Below are positions 17,915 through 26,262 of a stretch of 64,000 nucleotides of DNA, in pieces. Within the stretch, counting starts at the first letter, position 1. Every line of letters begins with the position of its first letter. The stretch is from Ruminococcus albus AD2013 (GTDB lineage Bacteria; Bacillota; Clostridia; Oscillospirales; Ruminococcaceae). Position numbers and translations under genes: made by a program. A model generated the notes under the pieces. That model had not been told where the DNA came from. It was given only the letters and a program-made list of their open reading frames with translations, and searched no databases. The stretch is from positions 2,604,001 through 2,668,000 of the forward strand of contig NZ_JAGS01000001.1 of the NCBI RefSeq assembly GCF_000526775.1, written 5' to 3'.

Positions 17915-19960
17915 TCAGGAAGCCTTTTCCTCGTCAGCAGGCTTTTCTTCGTCTGCCTTCTCAGTTTCCTTTTCCTTGTCCTTATTATCGTCTTTCTTGT
18001 CGTCCTTCTTTTCCTCAGCCTTGGAGTCGTCAGCCTTGTCCTTCTTACTGCTGTCGTCCTTTTCAGGCTTTGCAGTAGTTGTGGTAGTGGTCTCCTCGGG
18101 CTTGGAATCGTCAGGCTTATCCTTTACTTCAGCAGAACCGCCGCACTTGGTGCAGGTGTAACCTTCCTTGCCTACGACTTCCTTGTTGAAGTCAGACATA
18201 GCGCCATAGAAGTAGATCTTACAGGAATCCCAGTTGTTGCTCTGATAATACTTGCCATCACAGCAAATTACATTGTCCATGTATACCAGTGCAATGAACG
18301 AAGCAGATTTCTTTTCCTCATCGTCAGTCTTAACCTTAACATCGTATACACCATATACTCTGTTTACATAATCGCTTACATTGCTGTAATTGTTCTTGTC
18401 AGTGAAAGCAACATATACGTCCTTCAGTGTCAGGCTGTCTATTTTCTCGACCTCGCCCTCGTATTCAACGTTTTCGGAATCCCACAGCCAGCCGGATGTC
18501 GTTCCCTGGAGCTTGGTCTTGATCTCGCTCTCCTTGTCGGCGATAAGATCCTTGAAATCAGCACTGCCGTATGCAGCAGAACCGTTGTCAGCTGTAACGT
18601 ATGCAGGCATAGTATCGTCAACGGTGAATTCTTTTACAGCATAACCGTTTTCATCTTCACCCTTGAGCTTGTAGCCCTCTTCCTTCAAGCTGTAGCTGTA
18701 TGCCTTTACCTTGAACTTATCACCGGATTTCAGGCTGTTAGCGTCCTCGATATCGAATCTTACATTGTCAACAACGATCTTATCCATTTTTTCATTGTCA
18801 ACGCCTTTAACTCTCAGGAAAGGTGTGCCTCTCTCGAATTCAAAATTGATGTTCTCGAACGGATCGATCTCCTTAAGCTCGGTAAGACCTGTTACCTCGA
18901 ATTCCTTGGTAAGAGCCGCCTCATTCTTGATGACATAGTACTTGCCGTCAACCTCATATACAATAGCATCGCCTGATTTCTCAGTCCAGCTGGGATAAAG
19001 CTCGCAGGTGATCTTTACCTTCTCGCCGTTCTTCAGACCGCTGTAACGATCGTACTTGTAATATATACCTAAATCATCAGCCTCGGCTGTATCGGTAACA
19101 TTCATTCTGCCCTCGCCGTCGATACCTGTGAACTCGACCTTGATGTACTTCTCATCGAAAGGATCCAGCTCAGTACCGTCTTCAAGGTTCTTTACCTCGA
19201 TCTCAAACTCAGTGTTTGTGAGCTTGATCTTAGCATCTTTCAGAGCCTTCTCATCATAATCAACAGTTACCTTTATCTTGTCACCGTTTTTCAGATCCTT
19301 CTCTTTATCGAACTTGGCTTTGATAGTGTAATTGCCCTTGGAATTAGTCTGAAGCAGAGCGCTTCTCATGGAAACCAGTTCTGCAGGTTTTTTAGCTTTT
19401 GTCCATACCTTTTTCAGTTCATTAGGATCGATCGAAAGATAAGGCGATACCTTCTCGCCGCCTGTTAATTCCTTGAGATCTTCTTCATCATAATCTTCCA
19501 ACAGAGTTAAATCACTGTTGAGATGCTTCATATCCTTGCTCGTCGAAATAGTTACATCATTAATTTTATATAATTCTTTAGGATATGCATTGAGTTCACC
19601 TACTACGGTACCATGTTCGTTCAGACCCTCATATTTAAATCTGAACAGTTCCTTTGCATCGATCTTCTGATACTTTGTCACGTTTGCAATGACGATTATC
19701 AGCACGATAACTGCCACCAGTGCAGCTAAGGGTATAATGGCGATCAAGGGGTTTTTCTTAACCTTTGCCACTATCTTCTGTACAGTCTGGTTAGGCTGTT
19801 TGGGTGCAGCGGCTGCTGCCTGCTGATAATTGTTGTATGGCTGTGTCTGACCATACTGTGGCTGCTGTGTTGCGGCATCATCAGAAACTACTGCTCCGCA
19901 AGAACCGCAGAACTTCATTCCGTCTTCCATCTGTGCGCCGCATTTAGCACAAAATTTCAT
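17915..19960 (-). CDS. Zinc-ribbon membrane protein with repeated extracellular domains
   Basis: 681 residues. A zinc ribbon opens it (CAKCGAQ and CGSCGA, residues 4-22), followed by a Gln/Ala/Tyr-rich linker and one membrane helix (IAIIPLAALVAVIVLIIVIA, about 73-92). The rest is probably outside the cell and contains related blocks of about 80-100 residues, each with a motif like ELDPFDEKYIKVEFTG or EIDPFENINFEFERG. Near the C-terminus is CTKCGG, then a very charged Lys/Glu/Asp tail with a Thr run. No enzymatic motif was seen. The layout is that of clostridial zinc-ribbon surface proteins of unknown role. It has its own promoter and terminator. Confidence 0.7.
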   Translation of the reverse strand: MKFCAKCGAQMEDGMKFCGSCGAVVSDDAATQQPQYGQTQPYNNYQQAAAAAPKQPNQTVQKIVAKVKKNPLIAIIPLAALVAVIVLIIVIANVTKYQKIDAKELFRFKYEGLNEHGTVVGELNAYPKELYKINDVTISTSKDMKHLNSDLTLLEDYDEEDLKELTGGEKVSPYLSIDPNELKKVWTKAKKPAELVSMRSALLQTNSKGNYTIKAKFDKEKDLKNGDKIKVTVDYDEKALKDAKIKLTNTEFEIEVKNLEDGTELDPFDEKYIKVEFTGIDGEGRMNVTDTAEADDLGIYYKYDRYSGLKNGEKVKITCELYPSWTEKSGDAIVYEVDGKYYVIKNEAALTKEFEVTGLTELKEIDPFENINFEFERGTPFLRVKGVDNEKMDKIVVDNVRFDIEDANSLKSGDKFKVKAYSYSLKEEGYKLKGEDENGYAVKEFTVDDTMPAYVTADNGSAAYGSADFKDLIADKESEIKTKLQGTTSGWLWDSENVEYEGEVEKIDSLTLKDVYVAFTDKNNYSNVSDYVNRVYGVYDVKVKTDDEEKKSASFIALVYMDNVICCDGKYYQSNNWDSCKIYFYGAMSDFNKEVVGKEGYTCTKCGGSAEVKDKPDDSKPEETTTTTTAKPEKDDSSKKDKADDSKAEEKKDDKKDDNKDKEKETEKADEEKPADEEKAS

Positions 19961-20031
19961 AACTTTATCCTCCTGCTCTTCATGATATACATGTTACAAA
20001 TGTAAATATTTGAACATAAATGTACATGATA

Positions 20032-20060
20032 AGTATAAATCATTAATAAGATTTTGTCAA
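20032..20060 (-). promoter_or_regulatory. Promoter of the zinc-ribbon protein gene
   Basis: On the minus strand TTGACA (20055-20060), 17-base spacer, TATACT (20032-20037). The leader before ATG 19960 is about 65 bases. Confidence 0.7.
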
Positions 20061-20209
20061 GACTGACCACGACAATTTTCGACTTATCACAAATCCCCGC
20101 CCCTATTAATATTATCTTTGAGTAAATTATACTATTCGTAAAAATTTTCCATCTGTATTTGTGAGAATTGTCTTTATCTTTCCGATACACCTGACCTTCA
20201 AAAATATGA

Positions 20210-20233
20210 GCGTGAACCAACCGATGTTCACGC
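20210..20233 (-). terminator. Terminator of the araD operon
   Basis: GCGTGAAC (20210-20217) pairs with GTTCACGC (20226-20233), loop 8. On the minus strand TCATATTTTTG follows. It closes the six-gene unit that ends with araD. Confidence 0.75.
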
Positions 20234-20257
20234 CCCTGATAATAATTATGAATCAGA

Positions 20258-20947
20258 TCAGCCCTGTCCGTAGTATGCGTTCTTGCCGTGTTTACGCAGA
20301 TAGTGCTTATCAAGCAGTTCCTGCTGTATCGGCGCGATACCCGGGTTCAGCATAACTGTATGGAAATTCATGAATGCAGCTTCTTCAAGTACAACAGAAT
20401 TGTGTACCGCATCAAATGCGTCCTTGCCCCATGTGAAAGGTCCGTGGCTGTGTACAAGCACTGCGGGAATGCTCATAGGGTCGATGCCCTTGAAACGCTC
20501 GATGATGACCGTTCCTGTTTCTTTTTCGTACTCCCCTGCTATTTCCTCGGGAGTCATCTTGCGGGTGCAGGGTATCTCACCGTAGAAATAATCCCCCTGT
20601 GTTGTGCCGTAGGGGATAACGCCCTTGCCTGCCTGGGCAAAGCTTGCTGCCCATTTGCTGTGGGTATGTACTATTCCGCCTACCTCAGCAAATGCCTTGT
20701 AAAGTCCCAGATGTGTAGGTGTGTCACTCGATGGCTTGTAATGTCCCTCAACAACATTGCCGTCAAGGTCAACTACAACCATATCTTCTGCTTTCATTCC
20801 ATCATATTCAACACCCGAGGGCTTTATAACTACAAGCCCGCTCTCATGGTCTATCTCGGAAACATTTCCCCAGGTGAATTTTACAAGTCCGTACTTGGGC
20901 AGAAGCAGATTAGCTTCCAGTACTTTCTGTTTGAGTTCTTCTAACAT
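20258..20947 (-). CDS. araD: L-ribulose-5-phosphate 4-epimerase
   Basis: 229 residues from ATG 20947, with GGAGGT upstream; the longer open frame to 21088 has no support. Class II aldolase fold: LLPKYGLVKFTWGNVSEID, KPSGVEYDGM and VHTHSKWAASFAQAG, whose two His plus later His residues (VLVHSHGPFTWG) bind the catalytic zinc. It converts L-ribulose-5-phosphate to D-xylulose-5-phosphate, feeding L-arabinose into the pentose phosphate pathway. It is the last gene of the operon whose second gene is a sugar kinase, so the two probably act in sequence. No araA was seen in the window. Confidence 0.93.
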   Translation of the reverse strand: MLEELKQKVLEANLLLPKYGLVKFTWGNVSEIDHESGLVVIKPSGVEYDGMKAEDMVVVDLDGNVVEGHYKPSSDTPTHLGLYKAFAEVGGIVHTHSKWAASFAQAGKGVIPYGTTQGDYFYGEIPCTRKMTPEEIAGEYEKETGTVIIERFKGIDPMSIPAVLVHSHGPFTWGKDAFDAVHNSVVLEEAAFMNFHTVMLNPGIAPIQQELLDKHYLRKHGKNAYYGQG

Positions 20948-20969
20948 GATCTTACCTCCTGTTATACTA

Positions 20970-21431
20970 CTAAAAATTATAGCACATAAAATTACCGTTC
21001 TTTTTGAACCCGAAATCGGTATACAAAAGCACACCCATATCCGACGCAGTAATGTGCACCGCTCCGCATCCTGCTTTTCTTGCTTCATCGACTACCAGCG
21101 ACAGTAACTTTTTCGCTATGCCGTTTCTTCTGTACGATGGGTCTGTGAACATACTTGAAAGCAGTCCCAGTTTACCCGACGGGCAGCTGAAATAGGGCGG
21201 TTTCTCAACTATGGACATTCCGCTGGTACCGATTATCCTGTCACCGTCCAGCGCCAGCCACGAAACGAAGGTTCCGTCAGCCATATGCCTTTTGTAATAG
21301 TCCGCAAGGTTCGGGCGCAGGTCGATATCCTCCTTTGCGCCCTCCTCCCGGAGCTGTGTTATACGCATGGTTATAAAAGTATCAAGGTCTTTTTCTTCGA
21401 GTTTTCTATAGGTTATCTCCATGTCGTTCAC
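20970..21431 (-). CDS. GNAT family N-acetyltransferase
   Basis: 153 residues. The acetyl-CoA binding segment is LLSSMFTDPSYRRNGIAKKLLSLVVDEARKAG (R-x-x-G-I/A signature near 103-108), and the C-terminal VLLYTDFGFKKNGNFMCY is typical of the family. It transfers an acetyl group from acetyl-CoA to an amine; the substrate is unknown. It overlaps the nucleotidyltransferase gene upstream by four bases (ATGA at 21428-21431) and lies 22 bases before araD, so it is co-transcribed. Confidence 0.88.
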   Translation of the reverse strand: MNDMEITYRKLEEKDLDTFITMRITQLREEGAKEDIDLRPNLADYYKRHMADGTFVSWLALDGDRIIGTSGMSIVEKPPYFSCPSGKLGLLSSMFTDPSYRRNGIAKKLLSLVVDEARKAGCGAVHITASDMGVLLYTDFGFKKNGNFMCYNF

Positions 21432-22210
21432 CTTTCTTCTGCCGGGATATACGTGCTTATTTCACTGAGCATATACTCCGCATATTCTTTTTCAAGAGAG
21501 CTGTCATACTCACCCGCTTTGTCAGATAAATATTCATTCAGCGCTGTGCTTATCAGCCCGTGGTATTTTTCGGGGATATTTTTCAATCCCCATTCGCCGC
21601 CCTCTTTCTTTGAGAGAATCAGACCATCACAGCAATAAGCCAGCACCCTTGTCAGGTTCAGTACGATGTACATGGTGTCATCGGATATGTCCTCCGCGGC
21701 ATTTTTGATATCGCACCATATACTGTCAAGATAATGCGCCCCGTCCACTTCGCCGAAAACTTCCTCAATAGGCTTGCCGTAAAGAGTCCTGCCGCGGTGG
21801 GTGATTATCGTAAAATGAGCTGCAAGGTCTTTGTCTTCGCCTCTCATGTTACGGATATAGCCTTCGGCGTCGGAATTATACCACCCCAGAGTACCCGAAG
21901 AAAAATGCAGTTCAAAGGGTGTCGGATAGACGAAAGGTCTGCACACACCTGCTTTGACTATGCTCATCTCAATGCCCTTTGCCGGGGCTTTTTCGTTCAA
22001 AGCGACTATCATTTTCATTAATCGCCTTTTTCTGTCGTCGGCAACTGAATCCCTGACGACAACGATAAGGTCGATATCGCTCTTTTCGGGGTTGAAGCAC
22101 CCCATTACCGCCGAACCGTGAAGATATATCCCCACAAGTTCATCGCCCAATATTTTGCTGCTTTCCATGACAAAATCTTCCGTCAGGTCACTGTATGGGT
22201 ATTCGCTCAT
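21428..22210 (-). CDS. Aminoglycoside nucleotidyltransferase-like protein
   Basis: 260 residues. The N-terminal nucleotidyltransferase core has LVGIYLHGSAVMGCFNPEKSDIDLIVVV at about 25-52: the GS...D-x-D motif with the two metal-binding Asp. The C-terminal helical domain (LNLTRVLAYCCDGLILSKKEGGEWGL) resembles the region that places the drug in AadA/ANT(9)-type spectinomycin and streptomycin adenylyltransferases. Whether it modifies an aminoglycoside or some other hydroxyl compound cannot be told from sequence. It overlaps both neighbours by four bases in a sugar operon, unlike a mobile resistance cassette. Confidence 0.8.
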   Translation of the reverse strand: MSEYPYSDLTEDFVMESSKILGDELVGIYLHGSAVMGCFNPEKSDIDLIVVVRDSVADDRKRRLMKMIVALNEKAPAKGIEMSIVKAGVCRPFVYPTPFELHFSSGTLGWYNSDAEGYIRNMRGEDKDLAAHFTIITHRGRTLYGKPIEEVFGEVDGAHYLDSIWCDIKNAAEDISDDTMYIVLNLTRVLAYCCDGLILSKKEGGEWGLKNIPEKYHGLISTALNEYLSDKAGEYDSSLEKEYAEYMLSEISTYIPAEER

Positions 22211-22590
22211 TGTTTTTTCCTTTTCTGCTTTTTATCCGTCAGCTGAAAGCTCTGCTCGATAAGCTCGAATATCTCGCCTTTCTCTATCTCGCTGTCGATG
22301 AGTATGCTCACCCACAGCCGTTTGTTCATGTGGTACGCCCGCAGAAAGCTCTCCCGCTGTACCAGTATATCGACCAACAGAGGGTCACACTTGACATTCA
22401 TAACATCGACAGTACCCTCGCCTTCGATACCAAGTGTACTGCATTTGACTTTCATTATTATGCCAAACCATTTCTTCGTATCGTTATGACGGAAAACAGC
22501 GGTGTCGAAATCCCCCTCAAAGAGGTATTCGGGAGATACGCTGTATTCACTTTTTATATGTGCGATAACTGTTTCTCTTCTGCTTATCAT
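22207..22590 (-). CDS. MmcQ/YjbR family protein
   Basis: 127 residues with the YjbR fold signatures: EYLFEGDFDTAVFRHNDTKKWFG, LNVKCDP-like VMNVKCDPLLVDILVQRE, and the end ALHMNKRLWVSIL-type segment YHMNKRLWVSILID. The family is often called DNA-binding on structural grounds; its true role is unsettled. The C-terminal tail is strongly basic (KKQKRKKQ). It lies 18 bases after the sugar kinase gene and overlaps the next gene. Confidence 0.82.
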   Translation of the reverse strand: MISRRETVIAHIKSEYSVSPEYLFEGDFDTAVFRHNDTKKWFGIIMKVKCSTLGIEGEGTVDVMNVKCDPLLVDILVQRESFLRAYHMNKRLWVSILIDSEIEKGEIFELIEQSFQLTDKKQKRKKQ

Positions 22591-22608
22591 TTTGTTCCAA
22601 GCTAGCTT

Positions 22609-24189
22609 TTATATCTCTCCGAAAGCCTCGGCGCCTGCCAGACCTGCGGAGTAGTTTTCCATATATTTCTTCCAGCCTGCATTACCTGCGGCATCGGGCG
22701 AAAGTGTGGACTTCTGCATGCCTGCGAAAGCACGCTTTTCAAGCCAGTCTGCCAGAGTTTCGCCCTGCTTTTCGATACCGAAGGCCGCCAGCAGAGCCAT
22801 GCCCCATGCGCCGCCCTCGCCTGCGGTAGACATTACGCTCACATCGCTGTTAAGTGCGTCAGCAAGCATTTGCTGAGCCACGCCCTTAACCTTGAAAAGT
22901 CCGCCGTGACCTGTTATGCTCTTAGGCTGAACGCCCTCTTTTTCAAAGAGGATATCATTGCCCGCTTTCAGTGCCGCCATAGCACCGTAGAGTTCAGCGC
23001 GGAAGAAATCTGCCAGTGACATAGCACTGTCGGGCTGACGGAAGTATGCAGGCTTGCCGTTTGCAAGACCTACAACAGGCTCGCCCGATATAGTATTATA
23101 TGAAACCACGCCTCCGCAGTCGGGTGCACCATTCAGAGCGTTCTTATACAGCAGTTCATAAGCCGTCGATACATCAACGGGATTGCCTGTCAGCTTAGAG
23201 AACTCTATGAACATATTCACCCACTTGTCCAGTTCGCCGCAGCAGTTGTTGCAGTGAACCATAGCAACATCTGCGCCGTCGGGAGTGGTAACGACATCTA
23301 TCTGAGGATAATGACCTTTCATGGGCTTTTCAAGCACTATCATCGAGAATATCGAAGTACCTGCCGAAACATTTCCTGTGCCCTCACGAACTGCATTTGT
23401 TGCCGCCATGCCTGTACCTGCATCACCCTCGGGAGGACAGAAAGGCACACCTGCTTTAAGATTTCCCGAGGGGTCAAGTAGCTTTGCGCCCGATTCGGTA
23501 AGTTTAGCTGTGCTTCCCTCAGCCGCAGAATGTACAGCAGGCAGGATATCAGCAATATCCCAGCCGAAAGCCTTTACCTTTTCAAGTCCGCGGAATTTAG
23601 CCAGCATATCAGCATCATAATTGCCGTCCCTTACAGGGAACATACCCGAAGCATCACCAATGCCCAGTTCTCTTTCGCCTGTCAGCAGGAAGTGTACATA
23701 TCCTGCAAGGGTATTGAAGCTTGCGATATCCTTAACGTGTTCCTCGCCGTTCAGTATAGCCTGATACAGGTGAGCAATACTCCATCTTTCGGGAATATTG
23801 AAGCCGAAAAGCTCGGTGAGTTCTGCTGCAGCTTCGCCTGTGATGGTGTTTCTCCATGTTCTGAAAGGCACAAGCAGTTCATCATTCTTATCAAAGGCAA
23901 GATATCCGTGCATCATGGCAGATATACCCATACCTTTGAAAGTTGTCAGTTCAACACCGAATTTGTCTGCAACATCTTTTCTGAGGTCTGCATAGCAATC
24001 CTGTAAACCGTTGATAATGTCCTCTCTTGAATATGTCCACACGCCGTTTTCCAGTCTGTTCTCCCAGCTGTGTGAACCTCCTGCTACGGGAACAAGGTTT
24101 TCGTCCACCAGGCAGGCTTTTATACGTGTCGAGCCGAATTCAATGCCCAGATATGCCTTGCCCTGCTCAATGATGTCTTTAGTTGTCAT
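22609..24189 (-). CDS. FGGY-family carbohydrate kinase, probably a ribulokinase-like enzyme
   Basis: 526 residues with the two-domain FGGY kinase layout. N-terminal YLGIEFGSTRIKACLVDEN is the phosphate-1 motif, and ISAMMHGYLAFD and PFRTWRNTIT follow. C-terminal SITGHGGLFKVKGVAQQMLAD and STAGEGGAWGMALLAAFG are the adenosine-side motifs. FGGY kinases phosphorylate sugars such as ribulose and xylulose. The co-transcribed araD makes L-ribulose the best guess, although the protein does not look like standard AraB. A xylulokinase role is the alternative. Confidence 0.82.
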   Translation of the reverse strand: MTTKDIIEQGKAYLGIEFGSTRIKACLVDENLVPVAGGSHSWENRLENGVWTYSREDIINGLQDCYADLRKDVADKFGVELTTFKGMGISAMMHGYLAFDKNDELLVPFRTWRNTITGEAAAELTELFGFNIPERWSIAHLYQAILNGEEHVKDIASFNTLAGYVHFLLTGERELGIGDASGMFPVRDGNYDADMLAKFRGLEKVKAFGWDIADILPAVHSAAEGSTAKLTESGAKLLDPSGNLKAGVPFCPPEGDAGTGMAATNAVREGTGNVSAGTSIFSMIVLEKPMKGHYPQIDVVTTPDGADVAMVHCNNCCGELDKWVNMFIEFSKLTGNPVDVSTAYELLYKNALNGAPDCGGVVSYNTISGEPVVGLANGKPAYFRQPDSAMSLADFFRAELYGAMAALKAGNDILFEKEGVQPKSITGHGGLFKVKGVAQQMLADALNSDVSVMSTAGEGGAWGMALLAAFGIEKQGETLADWLEKRAFAGMQKSTLSPDAAGNAGWKKYMENYSAGLAGAEAFGEI

Positions 24190-24222
24190 GTCTATTCTCC
24201 TTTATGATATGATTTTTACGTT

Positions 24223-24828
24223 TCAATTAATGTCCTGTTTTTTCGGAAGTTCGGCTTTATCGGTGAATATGCTTTCATATCCCGTAGCTACGGCTTTTCC
24301 CGATGCCAGATCAATGTATCTTTCCGCGTCCTTTGAATTCATTATCCGCAGGTCGCGGTCAGCACTGTGCTTATCAAAGGGGAACCTCGGAAGACTTCTC
24401 AGCAGATCAAGGTCCGAAAGCACCACACCCAGTCTGAAATACACAAACAGCAGATATGCCAACATCAGCAATATCTCCGCCGATAATTCATTAAACAGAA
24501 AGATCACGAAAGGGACCATCAATGCCGTCGGTAAAAATATGAGCCAACGCCGCCTGATGCTCACAGTGCTTATCATCGCGCCGCTGACCGCAAAGCCGAT
24601 ATAGTAAAATGCCCTGCCCACAGTAAAGCTCATAGCGCCCTTGACAAAACCCGAAGCTTCATATGTCAGAAAGCTTGTCCAGCCGATAAATCCATATATC
24701 ACCAGCGCAGGCAGAAGAGGTATAAACGTCATACGTGCCAACCGCTTTTGCTCTCTCAGCCTTTTGCGGTATATGTCTGCCAATTCCTCATCAGGCATAG
24801 TAACCCAGTCTTCGTGCAGATCTTCCAT
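24223..24828 (-). CDS. Membrane protein of unknown function
   Basis: 201 residues. A short acidic N-terminal part (MEDLHEDWVTMPDEELADIY) leads into about four hydrophobic segments (about 36-60, 72-96, 98-135). A cytoplasmic tail ends with a hydrophilic region. I recognise no family. A ribosome site GGAGAAGG precedes ATG 24828. It is first in the operon whose next gene, 33 bases later, is the FGGY kinase, so it may take part in pentose uptake or sensing; that is position only. Confidence 0.6.
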   Translation of the reverse strand: MEDLHEDWVTMPDEELADIYRKRLREQKRLARMTFIPLLPALVIYGFIGWTSFLTYEASGFVKGAMSFTVGRAFYYIGFAVSGAMISTVSIRRRWLIFLPTALMVPFVIFLFNELSAEILLMLAYLLFVYFRLGVVLSDLDLLRSLPRFPFDKHSADRDLRIMNSKDAERYIDLASGKAVATGYESIFTDKAELPKKQDIN

Positions 24829-24864
24829 ACCATTCTCACCTTCTCCAAATTGTACTTACAACTT

Positions 24865-24893
24865 ATTATACCACATCAAATTGTTGATTACAA
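24865..24893 (-). promoter_or_regulatory. Promoter of the six-gene kinase-araD operon
   Basis: On the minus strand TTGTAA (24888-24893), 17-base spacer, TATAAT (24865-24870), about 37 bases before ATG 24828. Confidence 0.72.
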
Positions 24894-24949
24894 GTCATAT
24901 GATTGTTGATTATTTTTCATAAATTGTGGTATTTCTTACGATAGTAAAA

Positions 24950-24986
24950 ACAGCGGACGATCACACTCTCGGTGACTGTCCGCTGT
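24950..24986 (-). terminator. Terminator of the GGDEF sensor / solute-binding protein operon
   Basis: ACAGCGGAC (24950-24958) pairs with GTCCGCTGT (24978-24986), with an inner TCAC/GTGA stem. On the minus strand TTTTTAC follows. It lies 20 bases past the stop at 25006. Confidence 0.85.
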
Positions 24987-25005
24987 CTGGCGTTTTATCA
25001 TATCG

Positions 25006-26262
25006 TCATAAATTAAGCCTGTTTATCTTATCCAGAGCAAGCTTGGCTTCTCTTTCAAGATTAGCATTCTTATAGTGGATATTGTAAACAGCTGTCATAT
25101 AAATATTTATAAGATCGCTGTTTTCCATAGTTGGGCACATGGGCTGTATCATCGGGTCGCTCATCATCTGACGGTTAGCCTCGTACTCAACGCCTTTCAG
25201 CAGACCTCTCGCTTCAAGCGCTTCAGCCGCTGCACTGCTTATGGGAGTGCCCTTTGTCATTTCAAGAGATATAGCCATATCCGAACTGTTTATCAGATAA
25301 TCCACAAGCTTTGCCGCTTCTTCGGGATTAGCAGTATCCTGCCTTATGACGTAAAGACCCGTTGGCTTTTCGTACCAGCCGTAGCTGAGATAGCTGTCCG
25401 TTGTCAGGAAAGGCCCTATCGCCAGTTCCATATTCATATCGTTTATAGCGTCCTCAAAGTATCCCGGATCGGAAGCCCATGATGCAGTACCCGCATTCTT
25501 CATCATGGCAAAATCGCGCCTGTCATATTCACTGCCAAGCTTTGACACCTTTTCGTCCACTATTCTTGTGCTGAATTTCAGCATGACAGCCAGATCTTCC
25601 TCAGTAAGCGCAGGCTTTCCGTCCTCGTCAAAGGTCTTATGACCTGTAGTCTGCTCCATATAGGCGCAGGCTGTCATCCAGTAAAACTTTTCTGTCAGGG
25701 ATATCGGGTAGATATTGTCCCTGCGCATAACCGCAGCAGCCGCAAACAGGTCGTCCCAGTTTTGTGGAATATCCAGACCATAGCTGTCGTAGAGCGTCTT
25801 GTTGTATATGAATGTAACAGCATTGAAGCCATAGGGCACCGCTTCCAGCTTGCCGTTCACCATACCGCAGCTGAGTGAGCCCTCAGGGTATGTGGAAAGG
25901 TCTATATCCGCAAGATCGGACAGCTCATAGAACTCATTGCCGTTCCTGGTATATTCATAAAGCCAGTCGTAGTTCAGCTGCATGACATCGGACTGAGTGC
26001 CGGAATACATCTGAACATCGATCTGCGATTTGTATCCTGTGAATTCCGAGTATTTCGGGCGTACATTTATCCCGCTCTGTTCGGTAAACATATGCAGACC
26101 GTTCAGCGTTCTTTCGTTCCTGTCATCGGTCCCCCACCAGGAGAAGCTTATCTCGACAGGTTCGTCTTCCTCTTTCAGCGTCCTTTCGTGACAGCCGCAA
26201 AGCACCAGCATGACAGCCGCAGTCAGTACCGCTGCAGATCTTTTAAAAATATGCTCCATCAT
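25006..26262 (-). CDS. ABC-type extracellular solute-binding lipoprotein (family 1)
   Basis: 418 residues. Signal peptide with lipobox (AAVMLVLCGC, Cys near 24). The mature part starts EISFSWWGTDDRNERTLNGL and has YDWLYEYTRNG, the AVPYGFNAVTFIYNKTLYD segment and TASWASDPGYFEDA, all typical of sugar-binding family 1 proteins. It would hold an oligosaccharide or sugar outside the membrane. Its start overlaps the stop of the GGDEF sensor gene (ATGA at 26259-26262) and no permease or ATPase gene is near. It may therefore deliver ligand to the sensor instead of, or as well as, to a transporter. Confidence 0.9.
   Translation of the reverse strand: MMEHIFKRSAAVLTAAVMLVLCGCHERTLKEEDEPVEISFSWWGTDDRNERTLNGLHMFTEQSGINVRPKYSEFTGYKSQIDVQMYSGTQSDVMQLNYDWLYEYTRNGNEFYELSDLADIDLSTYPEGSLSCGMVNGKLEAVPYGFNAVTFIYNKTLYDSYGLDIPQNWDDLFAAAAVMRRDNIYPISLTEKFYWMTACAYMEQTTGHKTFDEDGKPALTEEDLAVMLKFSTRIVDEKVSKLGSEYDRRDFAMMKNAGTASWASDPGYFEDAINDMNMELAIGPFLTTDSYLSYGWYEKPTGLYVIRQDTANPEEAAKLVDYLINSSDMAISLEMTKGTPISSAAAEALEARGLLKGVEYEANRQMMSDPMIQPMCPTMENSDLINIYMTAVYNIHYKNANLEREAKLALDKINRLNL

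Noticed and set aside
19957..20313. Open frame of 118 codons between araD and the zinc-ribbon gene
   Set aside because: It runs through the araD terminator and the next promoter and overlaps araD; those signals explain the sequence better.
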